Assembly: GCF_913062725.1 (NCBI RefSeq)
Contig: NZ_CAJXWY010000004.1
Location: 48,031 to 112,030 of the forward strand
DNA: 64,000 bases
Reading direction: 5' to 3'
Source: an uncultured Thiohalocapsa sp.
GTDB lineage: Bacteria; Pseudomonadota; Gammaproteobacteria; Chromatiales; Chromatiaceae
Notes under the pieces: generated by a model
Told to the model about the DNA's origin: nothing
Databases searched by the model: none
The model's input: the letters and a program-made list of their open reading frames with translations, nothing else
Part shown: positions 7,045 to 17,198 of the stretch, piece by piece
Position numbering within the stretch: the stretch's first letter is position 1
Layout of the letters: each line of letters opens with the position of its first letter
Position numbers and translations under genes: made by a program

Positions 7045-8895
7045 TCAGTCCACGCGCTCGGCCGCCGCCTCGCCGAGCGGCAGGTACGGCGGCAGTGGCC
7101 GCGACGCCAGCGCCGGCAAGTGCAGGGCGGCCACCGCCGGCGCCGGCAGCGTCTCCTCCGGAATCCGCCACAGGCCGATGCGTGCGACCAAATGGCCGAG
7201 CACCGGCACCGACGTCACGACCGCCACCGGCACGGCGGCGAGGGCAATGGCGAAGAAGGGCGAGAAGAAGAGCGCACCCGGCGGGCTGAACCAGGCGAAC
7301 CAAGCCACACCGATGCCCCCGAACAGCGTCTGCGGCCACAGCCGGCGCAGCGCCGCCAGGGGGCTGACCCAGTGCACCGCACGCCGCTGCGCCCCCCACA
7401 CCGCCGCCCGACCGAGCGCCAATCCCGCGATGAACACCGCATGGCCCACGGCGAGGATGGGCGCCATGACAACGGAAAAGGCCATGTCGCCGACGGCACC
7501 CGCCAGCAGACGCCCACCGCCGCCGAACCGCAGCCGTCGGTCGCGATCCAGTGCCACCTCCAGCAACGCCCCGATCTTGGGCGCAAACGCCATGCCCATA
7601 CTCAGCGCAAACACGGCGAGCCCGGGGCCGGCGTGGAAGCTGGGCCCGCTGTCGAAGGCCAGCGGCAGCGCGAACAACAGCATCAGCAACACCCAGGCGG
7701 TGGAGCCGATGAAGCCGCCGGTGGCGAGGGCCAGATTCACGCGGCTCACCGGGTGCAGCGCGGGCCAGCGCAGCAGCTTGAAGTACTGCATGTTGCCGTG
7801 ACACCAGCGCAGGTCGCGGCGCAGATATTCCGTGAGCGTGGTTGGTGTTTCTTCCCAACTGCCGCTCTCGAGCAGCATCACCCGCACCTCGTAGCCGGCG
7901 CGGCGCATCAGTGCGGCCTCCACCTGATCGTGGCTCAGCACCCAGCCGGCCAGTGGTCCGCGTCCCGGCAGCGGCGCCAGGTGGCAATGCGCCATGAAGG
8001 GCTGCAGACGGATCAGCGCGTTGTGTCCCCAGTAGGGGCCCGCGTCCTGCTGCCACCAGGCGTTGCCGGCGGTGAAGCCGTTCATCAGCATGCGCATGCC
8101 AAACTGCAGCGGCCGGGCGAAGGCGCTGGTGGTGGGCAGGCCCGCCATCAGGGATTGCAGAATGCCAAGCTCGGGCGCCTGCTGCAGGGTGCGCACCATG
8201 CGCAGGATGACATCCGCTTCCATCAGGCTGTCGGCATCGAGCACCAGCATGAAGTCGTGCTGGTGGCCCCAGCGCTCGCAGAAGTCGCGGATGTTGCCGG
8301 CCTTGAAGCCCGGGTTGTCCAGCCGACGCCGGTAGGTGACCCCCATGCGCCCATGCCAGCGCTCGGCGAGGGCCTGCACCCGCGCCTCCTCGGCGGCGAT
8401 GACCTCGGGCCAGTGGGAATCGCTCAGTACATAGACATGGAATCGATCCGCCACGCCGGAGGCCACCAGCCCCTCGATCATCACGTCCAGGTTGCGGCCC
8501 ACCAGGTCCGCGTCCTCGTTACGGATACAGCTCACCAGCGCCGTGCTGGTGGTGACGGGGCTGCGGTCGGTGGCCTCCACCAGCGCCGGGCAAACGGTCC
8601 GCGCCAGATCGGGGCTGGTGCGTGCGAGTGACAGCCCGATGACGGCGTTCCAGAAGGCGATGGCGTTGAAGGGCACCGTCAGCGCGAAGAGGCCGGTGAT
8701 GACCACGTCCAGGGCATCGAAGCCGCCGGCGGACAAGGTCCAGACCATGAGCGCGGTGGCGACCAGCAGGGTTGAGGTCACCAGCGCCGCAAATAGCTGA
8801 CGGCGGCGGTGAACGGGCATGCCGGCAGCGATGGGCCGCCGGTCGGCGCCGCCATCGAGAGCGGTCGAAGGCTGCAGACTGCGCATGAAAGACAT
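7045..8895 (-). CDS. opgH: glucans biosynthesis glucosyltransferase H
   Basis: 616 residues from ATG 8895; the ATG at 8886 has a better-placed AGGA and is an alternative. Two membrane helices come first (about residues 35-90), then a GT2 catalytic domain with D220xD222 (LDADS), D323 (SHDQ) and RRDLRW at 359-364 in place of the usual QxxRW, then several membrane helices. OpgH polymerises and exports the beta-1,2 backbone of osmoregulated periplasmic glucans from UDP-glucose. E. coli OpgH has about 847 residues; this one lacks most of the long cytoplasmic N-terminus. No opgG neighbour is present. The next gene is an FkbM methyltransferase with a 2-nt gap. Confidence 0.92.
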   Translation of the reverse strand: MSFMRSLQPSTALDGGADRRPIAAGMPVHRRRQLFAALVTSTLLVATALMVWTLSAGGFDALDVVITGLFALTVPFNAIAFWNAVIGLSLARTSPDLARTVCPALVEATDRSPVTTSTALVSCIRNEDADLVGRNLDVMIEGLVASGVADRFHVYVLSDSHWPEVIAAEEARVQALAERWHGRMGVTYRRRLDNPGFKAGNIRDFCERWGHQHDFMLVLDADSLMEADVILRMVRTLQQAPELGILQSLMAGLPTTSAFARPLQFGMRMLMNGFTAGNAWWQQDAGPYWGHNALIRLQPFMAHCHLAPLPGRGPLAGWVLSHDQVEAALMRRAGYEVRVMLLESGSWEETPTTLTEYLRRDLRWCHGNMQYFKLLRWPALHPVSRVNLALATGGFIGSTAWVLLMLLFALPLAFDSGPSFHAGPGLAVFALSMGMAFAPKIGALLEVALDRDRRLRFGGGGRLLAGAVGDMAFSVVMAPILAVGHAVFIAGLALGRAAVWGAQRRAVHWVSPLAALRRLWPQTLFGGIGVAWFAWFSPPGALFFSPFFAIALAAVPVAVVTSVPVLGHLVARIGLWRIPEETLPAPAVAALHLPALASRPLPPYLPLGEAAAERVD

Positions 8896-9144
8896 CCTGG
8901 ATTCGGCTGGATGGCGCAGGGACCCGCGGGGCCGCGGCACGGCGAGCTCGCGGCGGGCAGACAGGAACCCGACACCCGACTTGCGCTCGTAATGAGGGAG
9001 ATCCCTAATATTGCAAGGACCCCGAAGGTGCCGTGTCATCGAGCGTGCCCATCGCCGCGACTCGCCGCGCGCCGGCAAGGGCGGTGGGCTTTGAGCGCTG
9101 CTGACGCACAGGCCGGGACCTGTGCTGCGAACATCGGCAGCAGA

Positions 9145-9837
9145 TCAGGGTTGGTGGGGCTGGTCGGCACCACCGGCGTCCGCCAGGGCTCGACGCAGGT
9201 GCTCCAGACGCGCTAGCAGATCGCCAACGGGCGCACCCCGCTCGCTCAGGCGGCGTTGCAGCGCATCGGCTTCATCCACGATGACGGCGAGCTGGGGGCC
9301 GTCGAAGAGCTCGCAGGCGGCGGCGAATTCCGCATCCGTCGCGCTCAGCAGCGACGGCGTCAGATCCTGGGGGCGGATGGGGCTCTGCGGATGCAGCAGA
9401 TCGGCGACCAGGGGCTGTTCCAGGAGCCGGAAGTGGATCTCCCGCGCCGCCGTCTCGTCGGCGAGCTCCTGTTGCGCGGTCGGATCATCGCCGACATGAC
9501 GCAGCAGCGTGCGCATGATGACAGCGATGAGCTTGCCCAGCCCCCGCTTCGCCTCGGTCTGGTCCTCCGGCAAGCCGCAGGCCTGCTCGTAGTGGCGCTC
9601 CAGATCGGCCTTCAGCGCCAGCACCGGATCGCTGCCCGCGTCCGCTGGCAGGTCCGCCGCCCGTTCCACCAGCTCCCGGAAGGCTTCCCGGAAGGCCTCC
9701 AGCGCCTCATGGTCCAGCCGCTGGGCCTCCAGCAACTGCTCCGGCGGTACTTCCCGGGGCGGCCATGCAAACAGTGGATTCAGGTGCCGCCGGCGCAGGT
9801 GGCGCTCATGACGGCCGGGGTGCTGGGTGAATGACAT
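9145..9837 (-). CDS. hypothetical protein, soluble and helical
   Basis: 230 residues from ATG 9837. I do not recognise the family. The N-terminus is basic (HERHLRRRHLNPLF) and the rest is acidic, leucine-rich and predicted mostly helical, without signal peptide, membrane helix or cysteine clusters; the only Cys are in QACGLP and AACELF. The long charged middle (LKADLERHYEQACGLPEDQT) and the C-terminal helix (LLARLEHLRRALAD) could form coiled coils. Codon usage matches the neighbours and the frame is intact, so it is probably a real gene. It stands between opgH and an oxidoreductase gene on the same strand. Confidence 0.7.
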   Translation of the reverse strand: MSFTQHPGRHERHLRRRHLNPLFAWPPREVPPEQLLEAQRLDHEALEAFREAFRELVERAADLPADAGSDPVLALKADLERHYEQACGLPEDQTEAKRGLGKLIAVIMRTLLRHVGDDPTAQQELADETAAREIHFRLLEQPLVADLLHPQSPIRPQDLTPSLLSATDAEFAAACELFDGPQLAVIVDEADALQRRLSERGAPVGDLLARLEHLRRALADAGGADQPHQP

Positions 9838-9936
9838 TGGCGGTTTGGAGGACCAGAAGGTAGGAACTGGGAGTTAAGGCAAGTGTGATCCGTCGACGAA
9901 GCGTTCCGCCGTGGCGGTCGGGGCCCGGCACCGGGC

Positions 9937-10803
9937 TCACAGCCCCTGGCCGATCGCTTCGTACAAGGCCGCATAGTCGGCATCGCCGTAGCCGGCGTCG
10001 ATGGCCCGCTCGGCCGCCGCCGCCACCGCCGCCAGCAGTGCCGTGTCGAGCCCGGCCTCACCCATGACGTCCTCCATCAGCCGCACGTCCTTCAACAGAT
10101 GCTTGAGCGGGAAATTGGCGCTGGCGTAGTCGTGCGCCAGGTACTTGCCGAGCTTTTTGTCGAAGGTGGGGGCATACAGTGCGCTGCCTCGCAGCACGGC
10201 CATGAATTGCTCCACGTCGAGACCGGCCTGGCGCACCAGGCCGAGGCTCAGCGAGAAGCTGGTGGTGAGTCCGGCGATGAGCTGATTCATGGCCAGCTTG
10301 AGCGCCGCCGCCTGACCGACCCCGCCGATATGACGCGGGGCCTGCGACAGCGCCTCGAGCACCGGCAGGCAGCGCTCATACAAGGCCTGATCGCCGCCGG
10401 CCATGACCAGCAGCTTGCCGTCGCGGGCCTCGGGCAGGCTGCCGAGCACCGGCGCTTCCAGATAGGCGCCGCCGGCGGCGGCCACGCGCTCGCTCAAGGT
10501 GCGGCTCTGCGCCGGTGCGATGGTCCCCATCTGCACGATGACGCGCCCGGCCAGCGCCGGCGCCGTCTCGTCGGTGAAGAGGGTCGCTGCGATGGCCGCG
10601 GCGTCGGCCAGCAGCAGCACCACCACGTCGGCATCGGCGATGGCGGCGGCAGGTGTCTGCGACAGACGAATGCCGAGGGTGGCGAGGGGTGCCGCTTTGT
10701 CGGCGGTGCGATTCCACGCGCTCACAGCAAACCCCTGGGCCTTGAGGCGGATAGCGATCTCGCTGCCGAGCAGTCCGGTGCCGAGGATGCTGACCTGCAT
10801 CAT
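9937..10803 (-). CDS. NAD(P)-dependent beta-hydroxyacid dehydrogenase-like oxidoreductase
   Basis: 288 residues. It starts MMQVSILGTGLLGSEIA, the Rossmann GxGxxG loop of the 3-hydroxyisobutyrate dehydrogenase / GarR / GLYR family. The second signature is present as LEAPVLGSLPEARDGKL, and the catalytic-Lys region as KLAMNQLIAG. AGAGGC precedes the start. Family members reduce or oxidise beta-hydroxyacids or small semialdehydes such as glyoxylate and succinic semialdehyde. It follows aroE with a 105-bp gap on the same strand, but a functional link is not evident. The exact substrate is unknown. Confidence 0.88.
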   Translation of the reverse strand: MMQVSILGTGLLGSEIAIRLKAQGFAVSAWNRTADKAAPLATLGIRLSQTPAAAIADADVVVLLLADAAAIAATLFTDETAPALAGRVIVQMGTIAPAQSRTLSERVAAAGGAYLEAPVLGSLPEARDGKLLVMAGGDQALYERCLPVLEALSQAPRHIGGVGQAAALKLAMNQLIAGLTTSFSLSLGLVRQAGLDVEQFMAVLRGSALYAPTFDKKLGKYLAHDYASANFPLKHLLKDVRLMEDVMGEAGLDTALLAAVAAAAERAIDAGYGDADYAALYEAIGQGL

Positions 10804-10908
10804 GAGCCTCTTTGGTGGTTGTTGGGCAATCGGTAGGGCCGTAGCGGGGCCGGCCGATGACCGCAGCGACCCTGCCGATCTTCATCGGCGGGCGTCATCG
10901 GCGGGCGC

Positions 10909-11735
10909 TCAGCGGCTCGCGGCGGCGCCGCGCAGCATGGCGATGACGGGCGCCGTGTCGGGCCGCACGCCGCGCCAGAGCCGAAAGGACTCCGCCGCCT
11001 GCTCCACCAGCATGCCGAGGCCGTCCAGCGCCCGTGCGGCGCCCTGGGCCTCGCCCCAGCGGCAAAAGGGCGTCGGCGCATCGCCGTAGACCAGGTCGTA
11101 GACCCAGGCGTCGGCGGCCAGGAGCCCATGCGGCAACGCCGGCACCTCGCCGTCGAGCCCGCTGGAGGTGGCATTGATGATCAGATCGAAGGCGCGGCCT
11201 GCCAGGTCATCCAGCCCGCAGCCGTCGACCGCCGTTGCGGCAACGCCTTGGGCGAGCGCCAGTGCCTTGGCGGGCGTGCGATTGGCGATGGTGAGCGCCG
11301 CCGGGCCGGCCTCCAGCAGCGCGCCGAGCACACCGCGGGCGGCCCCGCCGGCACCGAGCAGCAGCACCCGCTGGCGCGTGAAGTCGAAGCCGTGGTTGTC
11401 GCGCAGGTCCCGAACCAGCCCGATGCCGTCGGTGTTATCGCCGCGCAGGCGCCCGTCGTCCAGCACGAGGATGGTGTTGACGGCGCCGGCGGCTGCCGCG
11501 CGCTCGCTGCGGTCTGCCAGCAGGGCCCAGGCCTCCTGCTTGAACGGCACCGTCACATTCAGCCCGCGGCCGCCGTCGGCCACGAAGGCGCGCACGTCGC
11601 CGGCGAAGTCCTCCAGGCTGCCCAGAATACGCCCATAGTCCATGCGCTGGCCCGTCTGCCGGGCAAAGGCCGCATGAATCTGCGGCGATTTGCTGTGGGC
11701 GATGGGATTGCCGATGACGGCGTAGTGATCGGACA

Positions 11736-11736
<1 letters not shown>
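10909..11736 (-). CDS. aroE: shikimate dehydrogenase (NADP+)
   Basis: 275 residues from ATG 11736, whose A is shared with the hemB stop (TGATG). A GGGGGG ribosome site lies inside the end of hemB. Conserved features are SKSPQIHAAF for shikimate binding, Lys66 in NVTVPFKQEA, Asn87, Asp103 in GDNTDG, and the NADP Rossmann loop LLGAGGAARG with ANRT. AroE reduces 3-dehydroshikimate to shikimate in aromatic amino acid synthesis. Length is normal. Translational coupling to hemB is clear from the overlap. Confidence 0.96.
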
Positions 11737-12866
<1,130 letters not shown>

Positions 12867-12868
12867 TC

Positions 12869-13249
12869 ATGTCATTCAACGACCACGCAAACAGCCCCCA
12901 CGTCATCGACATCGACCAGGAGCGCTTCGAGCAGGAGGTGATCCTCGCCTCCCGAACACTGCCGGTGCTGGTGGATTTCTGGGCGGATTGGTGCGCCCCC
13001 TGTCATCAGCTGGCACCACACCTGCACCGCGTCGTCGATGAGCTCGCCGGCGCCATCCGGCTCGCCAAGGTGGAGGTGGACGCGGGCGAGAACATGAAGC
13101 TTGCAGGCCACTTCCGGCTGCGCGGCTTTCCGACGGTCATCCTGTTCCAGGACGGCGAGGAGCGCGGGCGCTTCAGCGGCTCGCGCTCCAGTCACCAGAT
13201 CCGCGCCTGGCTGCAGGAGCACCTGGGCGCCGGCGACGCGGCGGCCTGA
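12869..13249 (+). CDS. thioredoxin-like protein with WCAPC active site
   Basis: 126 residues from ATG 12869, which gives a normal thioredoxin start; the frame is open from 12764. The active site is VDFWADWCAPCHQLAP with Cys42 and Cys45, and the cis-proline loop is RGFPTVILFQDG at residue 88. The redox pair CAPC differs from the CGPC of thioredoxin 1 and resembles thioredoxin-2-like and CnoX-type proteins. There is no signal peptide, so it is cytoplasmic. It is divergent from hemB and converges on leuA. It probably serves as a general disulfide reductase or chaperone-like redox protein. Confidence 0.88.
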   Translation: MSFNDHANSPHVIDIDQERFEQEVILASRTLPVLVDFWADWCAPCHQLAPHLHRVVDELAGAIRLAKVEVDAGENMKLAGHFRLRGFPTVILFQDGEERGRFSGSRSSHQIRAWLQEHLGAGDAAA

Positions 13250-13347
13250 GGGCGAGCGGGCCGAGCCGGGATGGCCCGAGCGCGCACGGCCGGCGGCGGC
13301 GCCGCGGAGGCGGCATGACGACATCGCCAAGCTGCCCCGGCACCGCC

Positions 13348-15045
13348 TCAGGCGGCGGCGAGCGGCGCCCGATCCGCCGCGCCCGGCGCCTGTTCGGCGG
13401 CACGGTTCAGCGCCGACAGCACCGCCCGCAGCGATGCACCGAGGGTATCCCGGTCGATGGCCGCGCCCGGCACCTGCCGACCTTCGATGTCCAGCAGCAC
13501 ATAGGCCGCGGCCTCCGCATCCGTGCCCGCGCCGATGGCGTGCTCCTGGTAGTCGACCACCTTCACCTCGGTGCCGAAGGCCCGCCGCCAGGCATCCGCA
13601 AAAGCCGCAATGGCGCCCTCGCCCTCGCCGGTGATGGCACGCTCGACATCGCTGGCCTGAACGCGTGCCTCGATGCGCTCGCGGCCGTTGCGGTGCAGCC
13701 GGTAGCCCGCGAGGCGGGTCGGTGCCTGCCGGCCATCGTGCACGAAATGCGCTTGGAACAGCGCATGGATGCGCTCAGCATCGATGATGCCGCCGCGCTG
13801 CTCGCTCTCGCGCTGCACGATGGGCGCCAGCGCCTGTTGCAGCCAGCGCGGCAGATTCAGGCCGTAGTCGCGCTCGAGCACGAAGGCGATGCCGCCCTTG
13901 CCGGACTGGCTGTTGACACGGATGACGGCCTCGTAGCTGCGACCGATATCCGCCGGATCGATGGGCAGATAGGCCACCTGCCAGGGCAGATCCTCGGCGG
14001 CACGCTGATGGCGCAGGGACTTGCCGATGGCGTCCTGATGGCTGCCGGAGAAGGCGGTGTACACCAGCTCCCCCACCCAGGGGTGGCGCGGATGGCAGGC
14101 GATACCCGTGCAGCGCTCGGTCACGGCGATGATCCGGTCCGGGTCCGACAGGTCCAGCTGGGGATCGACGCCCTGGCTGTAGAGATTCATGGCCACGGTC
14201 ACCAAGTCCATGTTGCCGGTGCGCTCGCCGTTACCGAGCAGCGTGCCCTCCAGCCGGTCGGCGCCGGCCAACAGACCCAGCTCCGCCGCCGCCGCGGCCC
14301 CGCCACGGTCGTTATGGGTATGCAGCGACACGATCACCGCCTCGCGCCGGTCCAACTGGCGGCAGAACCACTCCACCTGATCCGCGAAGACGTTCGGGCT
14401 CGCCGACTCCACCGTCGCCGGCAGGTTGACGATGCAGGGCGCCGCCGGCGTCGGCTGCCACACGTCCAGCACGGCGTTGACCACCTCGATGGCATACTCC
14501 GGCTCGGTCTGCGAGAAGCTCTCCGGCGAGTATTGAAAGGTCCAGCGGGTGCCGGGGTACTTGGCCGCCTCGCGCTGCACCAGCTCGGCGCCGCGCACGG
14601 CGATGGCCTTCACATCTGCACGCTCGGCGCCGAACACCCATTCGCGCTGCACCGGCGACGTGCTGTTGTAGACATGCACGATCGCCTGGTGCACGCCATC
14701 CAGCGCCGCGAAGGTACGCTGAATGAGGTCCTCCCGGGCTTGGGTGAGCACCTGGATGGTCACATCTTCGGGGATCTGGCGTTCCTCGATGAGCCAGCGC
14801 ACGAAGTCATGGTCGGGCTGGCTCGCGGACGGAAAGCCCACCTCGATCTCCTTCAGCCCGATGGCCACCAGCAGCCGCCACAGCGCCTGCTTCTGCGCAA
14901 CACTCATGGGCGCCAGCAGCGCCTGGTTGCCGTCGCGCAGGTCCACGCTGGCCCAGCGCGGAGCGCGGCTGATGGTGCGGTCCGGCCAGCTGCGGTCGGC
15001 GAGCTGGACGGTCGGAGCGGGGCGGTATTTGCGGTGATCGAACAT
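13348..15045 (-). CDS. leuA: 2-isopropylmalate synthase (type 2, ~565 residues)
   Basis: 565 residues. The N-terminal HMGL-like TIM barrel contains DLRDGNQAL (substrate and metal Asp), HVYNSTSPVQREWVF and the metal-binding HTHNDRGGAAAAAE followed by GNGERTGNMD. The C-terminal ~130 residues (from about LAGYRLHRNG) form the LeuA allosteric dimer domain that senses leucine. The enzyme condenses acetyl-CoA with 2-oxoisovalerate in the first step of leucine synthesis. The length fits the type of LeuA found in actinobacteria and some proteobacteria rather than the 520-residue enteric form. An Lrp-type gene diverges 347 bp upstream and may regulate it. Confidence 0.94.
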   Translation of the reverse strand: MFDHRKYRPAPTVQLADRSWPDRTISRAPRWASVDLRDGNQALLAPMSVAQKQALWRLLVAIGLKEIEVGFPSASQPDHDFVRWLIEERQIPEDVTIQVLTQAREDLIQRTFAALDGVHQAIVHVYNSTSPVQREWVFGAERADVKAIAVRGAELVQREAAKYPGTRWTFQYSPESFSQTEPEYAIEVVNAVLDVWQPTPAAPCIVNLPATVESASPNVFADQVEWFCRQLDRREAVIVSLHTHNDRGGAAAAAELGLLAGADRLEGTLLGNGERTGNMDLVTVAMNLYSQGVDPQLDLSDPDRIIAVTERCTGIACHPRHPWVGELVYTAFSGSHQDAIGKSLRHQRAAEDLPWQVAYLPIDPADIGRSYEAVIRVNSQSGKGGIAFVLERDYGLNLPRWLQQALAPIVQRESEQRGGIIDAERIHALFQAHFVHDGRQAPTRLAGYRLHRNGRERIEARVQASDVERAITGEGEGAIAAFADAWRRAFGTEVKVVDYQEHAIGAGTDAEAAAYVLLDIEGRQVPGAAIDRDTLGASLRAVLSALNRAAEQAPGAADRAPLAAA

Positions 15046-15055
15046 GGTCAGGCGC

Positions 15056-15107
15056 TAGGTTCTGGGGGTTAGGTTCTGGGGGCTGGGGTCGAGGTTCTGG
15101 GTTCGAG
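15056..15107. repeat. short G-rich imperfect tandem repeat upstream of leuA
   Basis: The core GGTTCTGGG is repeated three times at about 10-20 bp intervals (near 15058, 15073 and 15092), with GGGGGTTA and GGGGTCGA between copies. It occupies the leader side of leuA, 10 bp before the start codon. It could influence translation or simply be a slippage-prone filler. The remainder of the 15046-15392 gap is GC-rich up to about 15250, then strikingly AT-rich from 15265 to 15345; that part probably carries the divergent promoters. Confidence 0.6.
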
Positions 15108-15392
15108 GGTTGGCGGCTCCGGACTGCGCCGGGTTACGGCCGCAGGCGTGGGAGCCACTGGCGCGGGCCGTCGCCTTGTGGGCTTGGCCCCCGCCGGCTT
15201 GTGGCCGACGCTGCATAGTCTGCGCGCATCGACCCCGCAGGTGATTGCGAATATGCCCCATGGATCGGCTTAATTGGCAATAATCTGTCGCATATAGCGC
15301 CTGTTGCGCAATTTGAACTATATTTTGCAAATCTGCGCAGTACTAAACACGGACGTCAGAAGAGCCGCCCCCAGCCCCCAGCCCATCGACGC

Positions 15393-15854
15393 ATGCTCGA
15401 CAACTACGACAAACGCATTCTCGACATCCTGCAGCAGGATGGACGCATCAGTAACCAGGAGCTCGCCGATCGCATCGGGCTGTCACCATCGCCCTGTCTG
15501 CGACGGGTGCGGGCGCTGGAGGAGGCCGGCATCATCGAAGGCTACCGGGCGCTGCTGAGCGCCAAGGCACTGGGGCTGAACCTCATCGCCTTCCTCAGCA
15601 TCGCCATGGACCGGCACACGCCCGAGCGCTTCGCCAATTTCGACGCCCGGGTGGCGGCCATGCCGGAGGTGCTGGAATGCTTCCTCATCACCGGCCGCGA
15701 CGCCGACTACCAGCTCAAGGTCATCGTCCGCGACATGGACGCCTACCAGGACCTGCTGCTGAACAAGCTGACCCGCATCGAGGGCGTGAGCGGCGTGCAC
15801 TCCAGCTTCGTGCTGCGGCGCGTGGTGGAGCGCACGACACTGCCGGTGACGTGA
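15393..15854 (+). CDS. Lrp/AsnC-family transcriptional regulator
   Basis: 153 residues. It starts MLDNYDKRILDILQQDGRI, followed by the winged helix-turn-helix (SNQELADRIGLSPSPCLRRV) and an RAM/AsnC ligand-binding domain with the FLITGRDADYQLKVIVRDMDAY block. This is the full-length Lrp architecture, forming octamers that respond to amino acids. It diverges from leuA across an AT-rich control region, suggesting autoregulation and control of leucine synthesis. The AT-rich stretch near 15300-15345 includes TTGCGCAATTTGAAC and TATATTTTGCAAA, which are the kind of elements Lrp prefers. Confidence 0.92.
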   Translation: MLDNYDKRILDILQQDGRISNQELADRIGLSPSPCLRRVRALEEAGIIEGYRALLSAKALGLNLIAFLSIAMDRHTPERFANFDARVAAMPEVLECFLITGRDADYQLKVIVRDMDAYQDLLLNKLTRIEGVSGVHSSFVLRRVVERTTLPVT

Positions 15855-15917
15855 GACAAACGCAGCCGCCCCCGGCCAGCGCCGGCGGCGGGCTGCCCCG
15901 AAGGTACGGGAGAAAAG

Positions 15918-16631
15918 ATGCCAATGCCCGACGAGCACACAACTCAGCAGCGCACCGGCCGTTATTTCGTTTTGCTGTTCGGCTACATGATGGCGCAGCT
16001 GGCGATCTTGCCGATGTTCGAGGGCAATGAAACCTTGGGGGCCATCAGCGACCTCGCCTATGTCGTCGTCGTGTTCTACGTTGCCTACGCGATCCGGCAC
16101 GACAACCTCTTCTGGACGACCGCAGTCTTCTTCGGTCTTATCCTGATCTTCTATGGCGTGCTCGTGCTCCATCCCCACGAGCGCGCCGTCTTCGTCGCCC
16201 TGAACTGCGCCGCCGGAGGCTTTCTGGTCACCGTCATCGTCAGTCTGATCGGCTTCATCCTGAAGCAGGAGCGCATCACGCTCGGCGGCGTGCTCGGCGG
16301 GCTTTGCGTCTATCTGCTGATCGGGGCGACCTTCACCGTCGCCTATGTCAATGTCGAGCTGCTGCGGCCCGGCTCCTTCGATTTCGGCGTGCACGGCTCA
16401 GACCCGGACGTCCTCCAGCTCTATGATCTGCTCTACTTCTACAGCTTCGTGTCGCTGCTGACCATCGGCTATGGGGACATCGTGCCAATGTCGAATCTGG
16501 CACAGTCCCTGTCCGTCCTCGAAGGGGTGATCGGCCAGTTCTATCTGGTGTTCAACATGGCCGTCCTGGTCGGCATGTATGTCTACGGCCGGCAGTCGCC
16601 GGAGGCCGACCGCTCAGGCGACGGCGAGTGA
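15918..16631 (+). CDS. potassium-selective ion channel with TIGYGD filter
   Basis: 237 residues from ATG 15918, preceded by GGGAG. There are six or seven hydrophobic segments (near residues 17-35, 43-60, 66-84, 92-115, 122-145, 170-182 and 200-222). The pore loop reads FVSLLTIGYGDIVPMSNLA, with the K+ selectivity filter at 182-187. There is no RCK or cyclic-nucleotide domain and no charged S4 helix, so gating by voltage is unlikely. The tail after the last helix is short and acidic. It probably mediates passive K+ flux across the inner membrane. It lies downstream of the Lrp-type gene with a 63-bp gap; a shared role is not obvious. Confidence 0.85.
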   Translation: MPMPDEHTTQQRTGRYFVLLFGYMMAQLAILPMFEGNETLGAISDLAYVVVVFYVAYAIRHDNLFWTTAVFFGLILIFYGVLVLHPHERAVFVALNCAAGGFLVTVIVSLIGFILKQERITLGGVLGGLCVYLLIGATFTVAYVNVELLRPGSFDFGVHGSDPDVLQLYDLLYFYSFVSLLTIGYGDIVPMSNLAQSLSVLEGVIGQFYLVFNMAVLVGMYVYGRQSPEADRSGDGE

Positions 16632-16686
16632 TTGGCGCTGGCTGGCCATGCGTCGCGCCGTTGACCAAGTCGGCGGCGACCATGGC

Positions 16687-16971
16687 TCAGTCACGCTCCT
16701 CGTACAGCAGGCTGCCGTCATCGATGGCGTAGTAGAGTTCCCACTCCTGGCCGTTGGCATCGCGGATTTCCACCTCCCAGGCCTCGCGGCCGTTCTTGCG
16801 CTCGCGGTCGGTGCCCATGACCTCGCCGGGGCGCTGCGCCAGCGCCTTGTCCACGGCCTGCTGCATGGTCAAAGGCGCAGCGGCGGGAGCCCCCGTGTCC
16901 GCCTCCGCGGCGTGGAGACCGCCGGCGGCAAGGAGGGTGAGAATGGCGGCGATGCGGGATGCGGTGTGCAT
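16687..16971 (-). CDS. small exported PepSY-domain protein (second copy)
   Basis: 94 residues from ATG 16971, with AGGAG 7 nt upstream. A signal peptide (MHTASRIAAILTLLAAGGLHA) is followed by one PepSY-type repeat: MQQAVDKALAQRPGEVMGTD, then an AWEVEIRDANGQEWELYYAIDDG hairpin (the run is written here in two parts, AWEVEIRDANG and QEWELYYAID). Such periplasmic proteins often flank PhoP/PhoQ-like systems and may report on the envelope. It follows the sensor kinase gene by 227 bp on the same strand, and a paralogue lies at 19399-19710 on the other side of the pair. Confidence 0.8.
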   Translation of the reverse strand: MHTASRIAAILTLLAAGGLHAAEADTGAPAAAPLTMQQAVDKALAQRPGEVMGTDRERKNGREAWEVEIRDANGQEWELYYAIDDGSLLYEERD

Positions 16972-17198
16972 GTTTGTACTCCTGAGCAAGGGTGCGCGGT
17001 ATGCCAGCGGCTGCGTGGACTTCCACGAGCCACCAGACTGAGACACAGCTTGCACGAGGATGCTGAAACCGAGCTGAACGCGGCAGCTATCCTTCGCGGA
17101 GGCAGACGCATGGCTTCGACGCGTGTGGCGCCGGCGGGATCACCTTTGGGCTGTCGGGTCCCGGCCGCAGGCGCCCACGAGCGGCGCAGGGCTCGGCT

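Noticed and set aside
6254..8056. 600-residue frame covering the FkbM gene and continuing through opgH antisense-of-frame sequence
   Set aside because: Its first 330 residues are an out-of-frame reading of opgH; only the part from 7042 onward is a real protein.
15055..15330. 91-residue minus-strand open frame between leuA and the Lrp-type gene, possibly a leader peptide
   Set aside because: No run of leucine codons, no ribosome site, and half of it is the G-rich tandem repeat; it looks like a chance open frame.
15918..16631. Voltage-gated channel interpretation of the TIGYGD protein
   Set aside because: No S4-type helix with regularly spaced Arg/Lys is present.
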